A stretch of 64,000 bases of DNA from Pleomorphomonas diazotrophica (GTDB lineage Bacteria; Pseudomonadota; Alphaproteobacteria; Rhizobiales; Pleomorphomonadaceae). The position numbers were made by a program, and so were the translations under genes. The stretch lies in the NCBI RefSeq assembly GCF_002844595.1, contig NZ_PJNW01000006.1:85850-149849 (forward strand), read 5' to 3'. The notes under the pieces are model-generated. The model had not been told where the DNA came from, did no database searches, and saw only the letters and a program-made list of their open reading frames with translations. Below, piece by piece: positions 26,000 through 35,383 of the stretch. Each line of letters starts with the position of its first letter. Within the stretch, counting starts at the first letter, position 1.

Positions 26000-26028
26000 T
26001 TGACAGCTCACCGCAGCCGGCATAGGCT
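26000..26028 (+). promoter_or_regulatory. Candidate sigma-70-type promoter for the MFS gene
   Basis: A perfect TTGACA (26000-26005) is followed after 17 bases by TAGGCT. The -35 match and spacing are ideal but the -10 is poor. It lies about 78 bases upstream of the MFS start, after the nrdG stop. Confidence 0.35.
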
Positions 26029-26105
26029 TTCTGTATCGTTTCAAGAAGGCGTCGCGCCGCCGTCCGGTTTTCGGTGGCGGAGGGCGCCTTCTTCGTGTGG
26101 ATCCC

Positions 26106-27290
26106 ATGACCGCCCCAACGAACTCCCCGTCCGTTCCGACGCCCATTCGGCGCGACCGATTGACCTGGGCCGCCTATCTGGCGCTGGCCCAGTTCACCTT
26201 CTTCCTGAACATCCAGGGCAACATCATCCCCTTCCTGAAGGACGAGTTCGACCTCAGCTACCGGGTGGTGACGTTGCATCCGGCGGCAGTGGCGGCCGGG
26301 CTGATCGTCTCGGGTCTCATCGGCGAACGGTGGACGCGCCGGCACGGCCGGCTGTGGTCGGTGGTGGTGGGGCTTGCCGGCATGGCGCTCGGGGCGATCG
26401 CCATCATCCTTGCGCCGCATCCGGCGGTCAGCATCCTCGGCTGCTTCCTGATGGGCGCGGTCGGCTGCCTGGTGCTGATCGTCGTGCCGACAACCCTGGC
26501 CGACTGGCACGGCGCCAATCGTTCGGTGGCGATCGGCGAGGCCAATGGCATTTCCTACGTCGCCTCGCTGACGGCGGCCATGGCGGTCGGCCTGTTCGCC
26601 GCCATCGGCCTCGGCTGGCGGGCGGCGCTGCTGCTCGGCGCGGTTCTCGCCGGCTTCTTGCTGTTGTTCCTGCGCGGCGTGCCGATGCCGGCGGCGAAGC
26701 AGCCCGTTGCCGCCGACGAGAACCGGGGTGGCGGCCGCCTGCCGAGGGCCTACTGGTTCTATTGGCTGACCATCATCGCCTTCGTCGGCGTCGAGCAGTC
26801 GGTGCTGGTCTGGGCGACGGAGTTCCTCGCCCGCGTCAAGGGCGTGCCGGTGGCCTCGGCGGCCATCGCCGCCGGCGCCTTCTCGCTCGGCATGCTGGTC
26901 GGCCGTCTGTCGTCGGCTTTCATCCTGAAGCGGATCACGGCGGCGAGGGCGCTCTATCTCTCGGCCATCATCACGCTACCGGCCTTCTTCCTGTTCTGGA
27001 GCGCGCCGACCCTGCCGGTGGCGGTGGTCGGCCTGTTCGCGGTCGGCCTCGGCTGCGCCTTGCAATATCCGCTGACGCTGACCAAGGCGATCGTCACGGC
27101 CGGTCCGTTCGGAGAACTGGCGACGGCGCGCGCCTCGCTCGGCAGCGGGCTCTCCATCCTGGTCATCCCCTGGGCGATCGGCGCGCTGGCCGACCGGACC
27201 GGTCTCTGGGCGGCCATATCGCTGCTGCCGCTCTTCACCCTGGCTGGGGTGGCCTTCCTGGTGGCCGGCGAGCGTGCCGTTCGCTCCTGA
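26106..27290 (+). CDS. Major facilitator superfamily transporter
   Basis: A 394-residue inner-membrane carrier with about twelve hydrophobic segments. The loop between helices 2 and 3 reads GLIGERWTRRHGR, a form of the MFS signature, and a basic-rich central loop near residues 198-215 separates the two six-helix halves. A second copy of the motif, MLVGRLSSAFILKR, starts the second half. The substrate is unknown; simple drug or sugar-type efflux is possible. Two starts (ATG 26097 and 26106) both have weak ribosome sites. It is probably independent of the RNR operon because of the promoter-like site in the gap. Confidence 0.85.
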   Translation: MTAPTNSPSVPTPIRRDRLTWAAYLALAQFTFFLNIQGNIIPFLKDEFDLSYRVVTLHPAAVAAGLIVSGLIGERWTRRHGRLWSVVVGLAGMALGAIAIILAPHPAVSILGCFLMGAVGCLVLIVVPTTLADWHGANRSVAIGEANGISYVASLTAAMAVGLFAAIGLGWRAALLLGAVLAGFLLLFLRGVPMPAAKQPVAADENRGGGRLPRAYWFYWLTIIAFVGVEQSVLVWATEFLARVKGVPVASAAIAAGAFSLGMLVGRLSSAFILKRITAARALYLSAIITLPAFFLFWSAPTLPVAVVGLFAVGLGCALQYPLTLTKAIVTAGPFGELATARASLGSGLSILVIPWAIGALADRTGLWAAISLLPLFTLAGVAFLVAGERAVRS

Positions 27291-28556
27291 TTACCGGGCT
27301 TTCAGGCCGAGCGCCCTCTTCACCTCGGGTTCGAGGGTGAGAGCCTTTCCATCGCCGATCACCGAAAAGCCCTGCCCGGCGCTGGTCAGGCCGGCGGAGT
27401 AGATCGCCCAGGCAAAGCCGCGTTCCTCGGCGGCGACCCGTGTCGCCTCGATCAGGGCGATGCGCGAGCCCGGATCGGCGCCATCCTGGAAGATGCCGAA
27501 CTCGCCGAGCAGCAGACGGTCGGCCGGAATACCGTTGTCGTTCGCCCAGTCGCCAACCCGCTTGAAATCGGCAGCAATCGTCGCCGGGCCGGCCTTGGTG
27601 GCGCGGTAGTCGGCGAGCGCTTCGGCCACAGCCGCGTCGAGTTCCTTTTTCCGTTTCGGGTCGGCGACGCCTTTGGCGATCCGGCTTCTTGCCTCGCCCA
27701 GCAACCGCTTGCCGGTCGTCTTGTCGAGCCTGGCGGCCGGATAGGGCAGGTGGGTGAGATAGCGGCCGGGGTCGTCGACCCAGGGGCGGCCGGCGTGGCT
27801 CACGGCCATCGGCTCGTAATAGTGGAAGGTCCAGATGATATTGGGATCGTCCGCGAAGGGCGACGGATCGAGCCGCGTCAGCCCGTCGACGAGGCCGGAC
27901 CGGCCGCCGGTCAGCACCAGCGTCAGGGTTGGCGCCGATGCGCGGGCGGCCGACCTCAGCGCGGCGAGCTGGTCGGGCCAGCGGTCGGTCAGGACGAGAT
28001 AGGATTCCCAGTCCTGGTTGGGCTCGTTGATCGGCTCCAGCAGGGTGCGATCGGGCGGCAGGCTGGCGAGGCGGCCGGCGAGGCGCGTGACGAGGCCGAG
28101 GTAGCGATCCCACAGCAGCGGGGCGTGGCCGTCGGTGCCGAGCACGTCCTGCAGTCCATCGGGACGCTCCTCGTCGACGGGCAACAGATGCATGTCGACG
28201 ATCACCGTGAAGCCCAGCGCCTGCAGGCGTTCGGTCGACGCGACGACGTGCTCGATCAGCGGGCCGGCGCCGTCGTCACCGGCCCAGAGTAGGGCGGCGG
28301 CGTCGAAGTTCAGGCGGACGAAATCGAAGCCCTCGGCCTTGAGATTGGCAAGCTGGCTGTCGTCGAGCCGCCCCATCCAGTCGGGAAAGTTGTTCCGGTC
28401 GAAACCCGGCGCCAGGAAGGCGTCGCGGGCGGTCCAGGTCTGCCAGACCTCGAAGTTGATGCCGCGCTTGAGCGTCGGGGCGGCGGCGGCCGGGAGGGCG
28501 GCAAGGAGCGCGAGGCAGAACGCCACCAGACGGGCGGCGCGGACGGAGCGGGGCAT
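27291..28556 (-). CDS. Secreted glycoside hydrolase family 5 (cellulase-like) protein
   Basis: A 421-residue exported glycosidase. A signal peptide (about residues 1-26, ending LPAAAA) is followed by LKRGINFEVWQTW, the start of the GH5 barrel. The acid/base is Glu178 in EPINEPNQ and the nucleophile Glu352 in LLLGEFGIF, at family spacing, with TFHYYEP between them. Substrate in GH5 ranges over beta-glucans, mannans and similar chains, so cellulase activity is only likely. ATG 28556 has a GGAGG site nine bases upstream; the frame is open to 28625. The gene converges on the MFS gene. Confidence 0.9.
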   Translation of the reverse strand: MPRSVRAARLVAFCLALLAALPAAAAPTLKRGINFEVWQTWTARDAFLAPGFDRNNFPDWMGRLDDSQLANLKAEGFDFVRLNFDAAALLWAGDDGAGPLIEHVVASTERLQALGFTVIVDMHLLPVDEERPDGLQDVLGTDGHAPLLWDRYLGLVTRLAGRLASLPPDRTLLEPINEPNQDWESYLVLTDRWPDQLAALRSAARASAPTLTLVLTGGRSGLVDGLTRLDPSPFADDPNIIWTFHYYEPMAVSHAGRPWVDDPGRYLTHLPYPAARLDKTTGKRLLGEARSRIAKGVADPKRKKELDAAVAEALADYRATKAGPATIAADFKRVGDWANDNGIPADRLLLGEFGIFQDGADPGSRIALIEATRVAAEERGFAWAIYSAGLTSAGQGFSVIGDGKALTLEPEVKRALGLKAR

Positions 28557-28742
28557 CAAGGTGGTCCTCCGGGGCCGGCTTGGCGCCGGCGGCGCGATCA
28601 TGACCGGGCGCTGCCGTCGGTGCAACGGATCCCTGCGGAAGTTGACGATCTTCCGTCAGGCGCCACAACGTGAGAGAAGGCGGCCAGACTTTCACGATCC
28701 GGCGCGGACCTCGGCCCGCCCGGCAAGACCGGCAGATCCATC

Positions 28743-29351
28743 ATGTTCCTGACCCTGGTCGACTTCGTCGGCTGTTTCGCCTTTGCCCTCAGCGGCGGCA
28801 CGCGCGCCGTGGAGCGGCGGCTCGATCCCTTCGGCATCGTCTTCCTGGCCTTCGTGGCCGCCACCTTCGGCGGCATCATCCGCGACGTGGTGATCGGCGC
28901 CGTACCGCCGGTGGCTTTCGCCACCTGGCATTATTTCGCCATTTCCTGCGTCGCCGGCTTCTGCTGCGTCTTCGCCCACAATCTGATCGCCCGCCTCGCC
29001 GCGCCGGTGGCGGTGTTCGATGCGCTGGGCCTCGGGCTCTACGTGGTGGTGGGAACGCGCAAGGCGATGGATGCCGGCCTGTCGCCGCTGATGGCGGCGG
29101 TGCTGGGCATGATCACCGCCATCGGCGGTGGCATCGGCCGCGACATCCTGGCGGCGCAGACGCCGATGGTGCTGCACAAGGAGATCTATGCCCTGGCGGC
29201 GCTGATCGGTGCGCTGGTGGTGTCGGTCGGCGACTATTATCACCTGCCGGGCGTACCGGTCGCCGTCGTCGGCGGCGGCCTCTCGATCCTGCTTCGTCTC
29301 GCCGCCATGCGGTGGGACTGGAACCTGCCGCCCCCGACCAGCCGCACCTGA
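28743..29351 (+). CDS. TRIC-type (YicG/UPF0126) membrane channel protein
   Basis: A 202-residue protein made of two homologous halves of three membrane helices each. The repeat signature appears twice: FGGIIRDVVIG near residues 40-50 and IGGGIGRDILAA near 126-137. Each half also has the glycine-rich kink typical of trimeric intracellular cation channels. Bacterial homologues form trimeric potassium-permeable channels in vitro, but the physiological role is unclear. ATG 28743 gives the natural start. It is followed immediately by a strong bidirectional terminator. Confidence 0.9.
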   Translation: MFLTLVDFVGCFAFALSGGTRAVERRLDPFGIVFLAFVAATFGGIIRDVVIGAVPPVAFATWHYFAISCVAGFCCVFAHNLIARLAAPVAVFDALGLGLYVVVGTRKAMDAGLSPLMAAVLGMITAIGGGIGRDILAAQTPMVLHKEIYALAALIGALVVSVGDYYHLPGVPVAVVGGGLSILLRLAAMRWDWNLPPPTSRT

Positions 29352-29355
29352 AAGA

Positions 29356-29381
29356 AAATCCCGGCGCGGGCGCCGGGATTT
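29356..29381. terminator. Bidirectional terminator between TRIC gene and chemoreceptor
   Basis: A perfect palindromic stem, AAATCCCGGCGC with its complement, begins five bases after the channel gene stop. The A run before it and the TTT after it allow termination in both directions. Confidence 0.65.
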
Positions 29382-29428
29382 CCTCGTCTCCTGCCTTCAG
29401 GCCGCTGTCGCCGCCTGATCGAGTTGCC

Positions 29429-31453
29429 TCAGCCGGCGCGAACGCTGGAGAGGAAGGTGCCGAGCTCGCGCCGCAAGGTATCGGACTGCTTGGCCAGGTC
29501 ATTGGCGGCCACCAGAACCTCGGTTGCGGCGCCGGAGGACTCGGTTGCCGCCTGGGTGATGCCCACGACGTTCTGCGACACCTGATGGGTGCCGATCGAC
29601 GCCTGACTGACGTTGCGGGCGATCTCGCCGGTCGCCGCGCCCTGCTGATCGACGGCGGTGGCGATCGACGTCGCGATGCGGTTGAGATGCTCGATCACGC
29701 CGGTGATGGTGACGATCGCCTCCGCCGACGACTGGGTCGAGGCCTGGATCTCGCCGATCTGACTGGAGATCTGCGAAGTGGCCTTCGAGGTCTGGTCGGC
29801 AAGCTGCTTGACCTCGGCGGCGACGACCGCAAAGCCCTTGCCCGCCTCGCCGGCCCGCGCCGCCTCGATGGTGGCGTTCAGCGCCAGGAGATTGGTCTGC
29901 GAGGCGATGCTGTCGATGAGGTTGACCACCTCGCCAATTCGGTTGGCGCTTTCGGCCAGCTCCCGCACCCGTGCCGCCGTCGCCTGGGCATCCTTGGTCG
30001 CCTTGGACGCGACGGAGGTGCTTTCGTCGGCCTGCCGCTTGATCTCGGCGATGGAGGTTGCCAGCTCCTCGGCAGCGGCGGCGACGGTCTCTACGTTGGT
30101 CGAGGCCTCCTCGGCGGCGCTCGCCACGGTGACCGACTGATTGGAGACCTCCTCGGTGGCGGCTGACATCGACTGCGCTGCCGCCTGCAACTGCGTCGAG
30201 GCGCCGACCACCGTCTCCACCACGCCGCCGACCGCTGTCTCGAAGGCGTCGGCCAGTTCCTTCATCTCAGCCCGGCGGCGCGTTTCGGCCTCGGCCTTGG
30301 CGCGCTCCTGGTCGGCGCGCATGCGATGGTTCTCCTCGAGGCCCTGCTTGAACACGTTGAGCGTCGCGGCCATGGTGCCGACCTCGTCGCCTCGCCCGAG
30401 ATAGGGGACGGCGACCGAGAGATCGCCCTCGGAAATCCTTCGCATGACGCTGGTGATCGAGACGATCGGGCGCGACAGGCTGCGGCCGATCAACACCGCC
30501 AGCGCAAGGCCAAGCAGCAGGCCACCGGCGCTGAAACTCCACAAGGTGGTGGTGGTCGATGCCTGACTCGCCTCGGTGTCGGACTTCAGCTTGGCTTGCG
30601 ACGTACGAACCGCTGATTGGAAGCTGGCGAACTCGTCGGCGATCTTGGCAACGAAGGTGCGCATCTTGACCGCCTGGTCCTCGATGCTCGCGTTCATCGC
30701 CAGGGACTTGTCGAAGCCCTCGACATACTGTCCGACGTGGTCGCGGATGGTGCCGAGCCGCTTGCCGAGGGCGGGATCGGCGGCGGCCATGGCTTCGCCG
30801 AGCGCCTCTGTGGCCGTCTCGAAAGCTTCGGCGGCGTTCTTGTCGGCATCGGCCTCGCTTCCCGCCGTCGCCTTGGTGGCGAAGATGCGGCCGGTGAGGA
30901 TGAAACGAAGAGCTTTCTCGGACGCCGTCGCCACCGGCGTTCCGACTCCCACCTCGTCGATGATCGCCTCAAGGTCGGTACGTAGCGAAACGCCGAGCGG
31001 GCCGAGCTGCTCGGCGGTCAGGCGCTTGACCTCGGCGCGGGTCTTGATGAGCTCGGCGAGAAGGCCGTCATAGGTCTCGAAACTGGCCTGCATGGACCGG
31101 AGATGGTCGAGTTGTTCAGCATCCGAGGCTGTCTTGAGGCCGTCTTCGAGCGCTGCGCGCATGCTTGACGCTCGCTCGGCCACGGCGGCTTCGGTATCCG
31201 GTAGCGTCGTGTAGATGACCTCCCGTGCCGCTCGCCGATACTCGAGAAAGCTCGTCTGGACGACGTTGGCCTTGTCGGTGACATCGATTTGGGTGAACAG
31301 CGTGCCGATGGCCCCGCCGATGCCGGAAAGGCTCCGGAGCGACATGCCGGCCGTGAAGGCCAGAATCACCAAAATGGCGGTGAAGCCGAGGCCAATGCGC
31401 GTGGAAATGTTCATGGACCGTCGAGTTCCGGCGGTCTGGGAGTGAGTTTGCAT
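29429..31453 (-). CDS. Methyl-accepting chemotaxis protein
   Basis: A 674-residue chemoreceptor. A membrane helix at about 22-40 ([16 protein letters not shown]) leads into a long, all-helical periplasmic domain of about 270 residues, compatible with the HBM type. A second membrane helix follows (about 311-331), then HAMP ([20 protein letters not shown]) and a cytoplasmic signalling domain with the invariant hairpin tip around [20 protein letters not shown] and [16 protein letters not shown]. No C-terminal CheR-docking pentapeptide is seen. I use ATG 31453 because the GGAGG site lies just upstream; the ATG at 31483 contains that site within its own codons. Confidence 0.94.
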   Translation of the reverse strand: MQTHSQTAGTRRSMNISTRIGLGFTAILVILAFTAGMSLRSLSGIGGAIGTLFTQIDVTDKANVVQTSFLEYRRAAREVIYTTLPDTEAAVAERASSMRAALEDGLKTASDAEQLDHLRSMQASFETYDGLLAELIKTRAEVKRLTAEQLGPLGVSLRTDLEAIIDEVGVGTPVATASEKALRFILTGRIFATKATAGSEADADKNAAEAFETATEALGEAMAAADPALGKRLGTIRDHVGQYVEGFDKSLAMNASIEDQAVKMRTFVAKIADEFASFQSAVRTSQAKLKSDTEASQASTTTTLWSFSAGGLLLGLALAVLIGRSLSRPIVSITSVMRRISEGDLSVAVPYLGRGDEVGTMAATLNVFKQGLEENHRMRADQERAKAEAETRRRAEMKELADAFETAVGGVVETVVGASTQLQAAAQSMSAATEEVSNQSVTVASAAEEASTNVETVAAAAEELATSIAEIKRQADESTSVASKATKDAQATAARVRELAESANRIGEVVNLIDSIASQTNLLALNATIEAARAGEAGKGFAVVAAEVKQLADQTSKATSQISSQIGEIQASTQSSAEAIVTITGVIEHLNRIATSIATAVDQQGAATGEIARNVSQASIGTHQVSQNVVGITQAATESSGAATEVLVAANDLAKQSDTLRRELGTFLSSVRAG

Positions 31454-32110
31454 GGTTATCGCTTCCTCCTGTCGGTTAAACACAAGCCCAACCTCAGGCA
31501 GAGAAGTGCGTTTTCACGACTCGCTGCTGATTGATCGATCACTATTTCGATTGAAATTGGTTAACGAGATCATAACGCGAAATAATATCCTGAGATTGTC
31601 ATATATATCTTCTGCCTGCCATCAACGAATTTTCTTTTGTTTTTGGAATGTATAATAGGATTAGTGGAAATTATACTTCAAAACGGATAGATAATGGCTG
31701 GATTCGAGGGTGGCGTTTGAAAGTGGAATTAAGAAGCTTTCTAAGTTAAATATTGATCAGTTGCTTTCCCGCAGGAGAAGGCAATCTCACCTAGCAACTT
31801 TTACAATGTAAAAATTGTTGTTTTTATCGCAATTTTTGTAGAGGTTGCCTTTGAGGTCGTAACGTTGGCAAGGCGGCCCGTGATGCACGGCGAGCCGAAA
31901 GTCTAGAGTCCCGCCAATCGGGTTTTCTCGATCCGATCGAAAAGCGCCTGTTCCAGGAAATGAGCCTGGAGCCTTCGCCGCACGACCAAATGCTTCAAGT
32001 TTGCCGGCAAAGGCTCGAGGTCGGTCGCGTGCGTGAACCGAGCGGGGCGCCCGCGCGAAGCGGCGGGCGTCCTGATGGCGGGAGAGAGGTGAGCCGCTTC
32101 CCTCGGCGCT
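31454..32110. other. Gene-poor, AT-rich intergenic region
   Basis: Roughly 650 bases between the chemoreceptor start and the tRNA terminator. Positions from about 31540 to 31850 are strikingly AT-rich for this genome. Stops occur in all frames and I find no convincing gene. The chemoreceptor promoter should lie at its lower end. The rest may be a remnant of acquired DNA next to the tRNA gene, or a nucleoid-protein binding region. Confidence 0.5.
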
Positions 32111-32138
32111 AAAAACAAGAACGGCGCCGAAGCGCCGT
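32111..32138 (-). terminator. Intrinsic terminator of the tRNA-Val gene
   Basis: Seven base pairs (ACGGCGC with GCGCCGT) closed by a UUCG tetraloop in the RNA, followed on the minus strand by TCTTGTTTTT. It begins about 25 bases after the tRNA 3' end. Confidence 0.75.
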
Positions 32139-32162
32139 GTCTTTCACATCTTGGAAGCGGAA

Positions 32163-32237
<75 letters not shown>

Positions 32238-32390
32238 GTTTCCATTTTTGCGGGGCCACCTCATCGGCGGCGTGGGCGGGGATATAGCGTCCTTTCCCGC
32301 CCCACGCAAGGGCCTTGAGACGCTTTTCCGAATTCCCCTTCAAGTCCTTGACCGAAAACTCTTTTCCGTCCGGAAAACCGCCGGCTGCCG

Positions 32391-32753
32391 TCAGGCGGCC
32401 GCCAGCATCTTCTCCACCTCGCGCACGAGGTCCTTGAGATGGAAGGGCTTGGACAGCACCTTGGCGTCCTTGGGAGCCTGGCTGTCGGGATTGAGCGCCA
32501 CGGCGGCGAAGCCGGTGATGAACATGATCTTGAGGTCGGGGTCGAGCTCCGTGGCCCGGCGGGCCAGCTCGATGCCGTCCATTTCCGGCATGACGATGTC
32601 GGTGAGCAGAAGCGTGAAAGGCTCCTCGCGCAGCCGTTCGTAGGCGCTCCTGCCGTTATCGTAGGAAACGACGTCATAGCCGGCATTGGCGAGTGCCTTG
32701 GCCAGGAAACGGCGCATGTCGTTGTCGTCTTCGGCCAGCAGAATACGGTTCAT
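32391..32753 (-). CDS. cpdR: Single-domain response regulator CpdR
   Basis: A 120-residue receiver domain with no output domain. The acidic pocket is formed by ED-DN at residues 8-11, the phosphorylation site is Asp52 (LLTDIVMPEMDG), and the conserved Lys sits in SKPFHLKDL near residue 103. The match to alphaproteobacterial CpdR is close over the whole length. In Caulobacter and Sinorhizobium, unphosphorylated CpdR directs ClpXP to degrade cell-cycle proteins, and it is phosphorylated through the CckA-ChpT relay. It is divergent from an N-formylglutamate amidohydrolase gene, a neighbourhood I recall from related genomes. Confidence 0.92.
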   Translation of the reverse strand: MNRILLAEDDNDMRRFLAKALANAGYDVVSYDNGRSAYERLREEPFTLLLTDIVMPEMDGIELARRATELDPDLKIMFITGFAAVALNPDSQAPKDAKVLSKPFHLKDLVREVEKMLAAA

Positions 32754-33192
32754 TTGCAGTTCCGGTCAGATGAGAAGCGGCAGCAGGCCGCGCGATGCTC
32801 CAACTATCTCACAAGAGCACCGGTACGGTAAACTTGCGGTTAGCGGGCTGCGTTTCAGGCCGTTCCACTCTGTGTAGAACTTTTCAGGAGGGCGTTCAAA
32901 CCCCGTAGTGGAGCGAATTTGACTTTTGGCTTGCGCCTCGGGCGGGCGCCGGACGTCCGCCGCGACCGTTCTCGCGGTATCGGCGAGGTCGTTGCCGACG
33001 GGGCGCGTTGGCGTGATGCCGAGCTGTGCCGGCCGATGCCGTGACACATCGCGCCGGGCCACAGCGGACACTCAGCCACGTTAACAATAGACAGGCCTGA
33101 CAAAACAAGGCAGATTTCAGAATCAGGAGTACAGAAGCCCTGTTTTTCGGTCGCCAGCGGACCGGGCGAGAGGCTCCACGGACTGGAGAGGG
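32754..33192. other. Divergent intergenic region between cpdR and amidohydrolase gene
   Basis: About 440 bases with no gene that I can support. Short minus-strand frames are open but have no ribosome sites or protein-like composition. The cpdR and amidohydrolase promoters should be here. A CtrA-type TTAA site occurs near the motif GTTAACAATAG at about 33079, but one half-site alone is weak evidence. Confidence 0.45.
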
Positions 33193-34089
33193 ATGCGCGT
33201 CGTCACCGATTTCCGCTCGGAACCGCCCTTCGAGATTCTGTCCCCCGTGGAGCAGATCCACCCCTTCGTCTTCAACTCGCCGCACTCCGGCACCGCCTAT
33301 CCGGAAGACTTCCTCGCCGCCAGCCGGCTGGACAAGCGCCGCATCCGTCTCTCGGAGGACGCGCATGTGGACAAGCTGTTCATGCACGCCGTCACGGCGG
33401 GCGTACCACTCCTCAGGGCGCATTTCCCGCGCGCCTATCTCGACGTCAACCGCGAGCCCTACGAGCTCGATCCCCGCATGTTCGACGGGCGGATGCCGGC
33501 CTTTGCCAACATCCGGTCCATCCGGGTGGCCGGTGGGCTCGGTACGGTGCCGCGCGTCATTTCCGAGAGCGAGGAGATTTACGCCGGGCCGCTGCCGATC
33601 GAGGTAGCGCTCGACCGCATCGAGGCGCTCTACAAGCCCTATCACGCGGCGCTCACCCGCCTCCTGGCCCAGACGCACGTCCGCTTCGGCCGTGCCGTGC
33701 TGATCGACTGCCACTCCATGCCGTCGTCGGTGAGGGGGCAGGACGCCAAGAATCGATCCGACTTCGTGCTCGGCGATCGTCACGGCACCTCGGCGGCGCG
33801 GGCGTTGACCGACCATGCCGCCAGCGCGCTCTCGGCGCTCGGCTACAAGGTGGCGATCAACCGCCCCTATGCCGGCGGCTTCATAACCGAGCATTACGGG
33901 CGGCCGGCCAAGGGCCTGCACGCCCTGCAGATCGAGATCAACCGGTCGCTCTACATGGACGAGCGCACGCTCGAACCGCACTCCGGCTTTGTACGCCTCA
34001 CCGCCGAACTCGCCGAGTTCATCGACGGCCTGATGCGCCTGCCGCTCGAAGTGGTCTGTCCGTCACCCGGCCGCTTCGCGGCCGAATGA
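33193..34089 (+). CDS. N-formylglutamate amidohydrolase family protein (second copy)
   Basis: A 298-residue metal-dependent hydrolase. Family blocks are FNSPHSGTAYP near residues 27-37, the YLDVNREPYELDP segment (about 82-94), LIDCHSMPS (about 175-183) and GLHALQIEINRSLYM near the end. This copy is closer to the canonical family than the gene at 21423 and may be the true enzyme of N-formylglutamate hydrolysis. ATG 33193 follows GAGAGGG. Its last codons form the first unit of a three-copy tandem repeat. Confidence 0.91.
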   Translation: MRVVTDFRSEPPFEILSPVEQIHPFVFNSPHSGTAYPEDFLAASRLDKRRIRLSEDAHVDKLFMHAVTAGVPLLRAHFPRAYLDVNREPYELDPRMFDGRMPAFANIRSIRVAGGLGTVPRVISESEEIYAGPLPIEVALDRIEALYKPYHAALTRLLAQTHVRFGRAVLIDCHSMPSSVRGQDAKNRSDFVLGDRHGTSAARALTDHAASALSALGYKVAINRPYAGGFITEHYGRPAKGLHALQIEINRSLYMDERTLEPHSGFVRLTAELAEFIDGLMRLPLEVVCPSPGRFAAE

Positions 34090-34156
34090 TCGGACTTGGC
34101 GCTTCGCGGCCGAATGACAGAAACTGCCCGCTTCGCGGCCGAGCGATCGGACCTGC
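34072..34156. repeat. Short tandem repeat, three units
   Basis: The 14-base core CGCTTCGCGGCCGA recurs at 34072, 34100 and 34129, giving units of 28 and 29 bases with partly similar spacers. The first unit encodes the C-terminal GRFAAE of the amidohydrolase; the other two are past its stop codon. Confidence 0.75.
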
Positions 34157-34232
34157 GTGCCGGCCTCGCAATCTTTGAAACGTTTTCAGAAAAACGCGCC
34201 TCTGGCGCCACCCCGTCATGCACGATAGGCTG

Positions 34233-34324
34233 AAAAGAAAAGGGGCCGTCGCAAACGCGGCGGCCCAAGTCTTAGGGAGGAAACGCCCAAGGAGGGCGGA
34301 CAGCGCAGAAGCCTGCGCTGTACC
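34233..34324 (-). ncRNA. suhB/MmgR-type (alpha-r8) trans-acting sRNA
   Basis: On the minus strand a short transcript is predicted. Hairpin 1 is ACAGCGCAG/CTGCGCTGT with a four-base loop. A CGCCC/GGGCG hairpin with TCCTT loop follows, then the single-stranded anti-ribosome-site stretch TTTCCTCCC. A terminator hairpin (GGGCCGCCGC with GCGACGGCCC) is followed by CTTTTCTTTT. This architecture matches the suhB RNA family (Rfam suhB; MmgR of Sinorhizobium meliloti), known from Hyphomicrobiales and often beside inositol-monophosphatase genes, as here. The family acts on mRNAs through the CCUCC motif. Confidence 0.75.
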
Positions 34325-34328
34325 CGGA

Positions 34329-34358
34329 TACAATGCCTACTTTCGTCGTATTGGTCAA
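34329..34358 (-). promoter_or_regulatory. Promoter of the suhB-type sRNA
   Basis: Read on the minus strand, TTGACC (34358-34353) is followed after 18 bases by ATTGTA (34334-34329). Transcription would begin near 34322-34324, just before the first hairpin of the sRNA. Confidence 0.6.
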
Positions 34359-34549
34359 CCCCTCGCGGTAGAGTGTGTGCCGACAACTCGCGTTTTGGTG
34401 GGGATGACAGCAATGGATAGCAAAGCCGCCACAGGCCGGAGAAACGTATTTATTTGAATCCAAAAATAAAAACAATGGGATGAACCAGCCGCTCAAATGC
34501 GGTCGCAACGTTGCGCTCCGCCGTGCGCCATGTGGGAAACATATCGGAT

Positions 34550-35383
34550 ATGCAGATCACACCTATCTCCAAGGCCTTCTTCGATCAGCTGGCCGACGCC
34601 GCTTCAGCAGCGATCCTGCCGCATTTCCGCACGGCGCTCGCCGTCGAGAACAAGCTTGAGGACGCCTTCGATCCGGTGACGGTCGCCGACCGGGCCGGTG
34701 AGGTGGCCATGCGCGAGCTGATCGGCGCCACCTATCCCGACCACGGCATTCTTGGCGAGGAGTTCGGCAACACCGGGCTCGACCGCGACAAGGTCTGGGT
34801 GCTCGATCCCGTCGACGGCACGCGGTCGTTCATCGCCGGCATCCCGCTGTGGGGCACGCTAATCGGCCTCCGGGCCAGCGGCCGGGCGGTGCAGGGCATG
34901 ATGGCGCAACCCTTCACCGGCGAGCGCTTCTACGGCGACGGCGTGACCGCCAGTTATACCGGGCCGGGCGGCGAACGGCTGCTCCGGACACGGCCTTGTT
35001 CCGACATCTCCCAGGCGACGCTGTTTACCACCTCGCTCCGGCCCTTCTCCGACAGCGAGCGGCAGGCCTATCTCTCGGTCGAGGGGCAGGCGAAGCTCGT
35101 TCGCTACAGTGCCGACTGCTACGCCTATTGCATGGTGGCGGCCGGGCAGGCCGACCTCGTCATCGAAGCAGGCCTGCAACCATATGACATCACGGCGCTG
35201 ATTCCGGTGATCGAGGGGGCGGGTGGCGTCGTCACCAACTGGACGGGCGGCAGTGCCGCCGACGGCGGCCGCGTGGTGGCGAGCGGCGACCGGCGCCTGC
35301 ATGATCAGGTTCTGAAGCTGCTTGCAGCCGGGGAGACCGCGTCAGCTGGCGCATCCGGCGTCATTCCGACGAGCCGGGGATGA
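34550..35383 (+). CDS. hisN: Inositol-monophosphatase-fold histidinol-phosphatase
   Basis: A 277-residue magnesium-dependent phosphatase. Metal-binding motifs are GEEFG (about residue 66), DPVDGTRSFIAGIPLWG (about 87-103) and the late QPYDITALIPVIEGAGG block. The DGTRSF form and the compact loop after it are those of HisN-type histidinol-phosphatases that replace HisB phosphatase in actinobacteria and alphaproteobacteria. Assignment to histidine synthesis is thus likely, but a general IMPase cannot be excluded. ATG 34550 was chosen over an upstream ATG (34511) because the family N-terminus fits. The sRNA is transcribed divergently from its upstream region. Confidence 0.82.
   Translation: MQITPISKAFFDQLADAASAAILPHFRTALAVENKLEDAFDPVTVADRAGEVAMRELIGATYPDHGILGEEFGNTGLDRDKVWVLDPVDGTRSFIAGIPLWGTLIGLRASGRAVQGMMAQPFTGERFYGDGVTASYTGPGGERLLRTRPCSDISQATLFTTSLRPFSDSERQAYLSVEGQAKLVRYSADCYAYCMVAAGQADLVIEAGLQPYDITALIPVIEGAGGVVTNWTGGSAADGGRVVASGDRRLHDQVLKLLAAGETASAGASGVIPTSRG

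Noticed and set aside
34072..34156. CRISPR-like repeat
   Set aside because: Only three imperfect units with 14-base cores and similar, not unique, spacers; no cas gene anywhere in the window.
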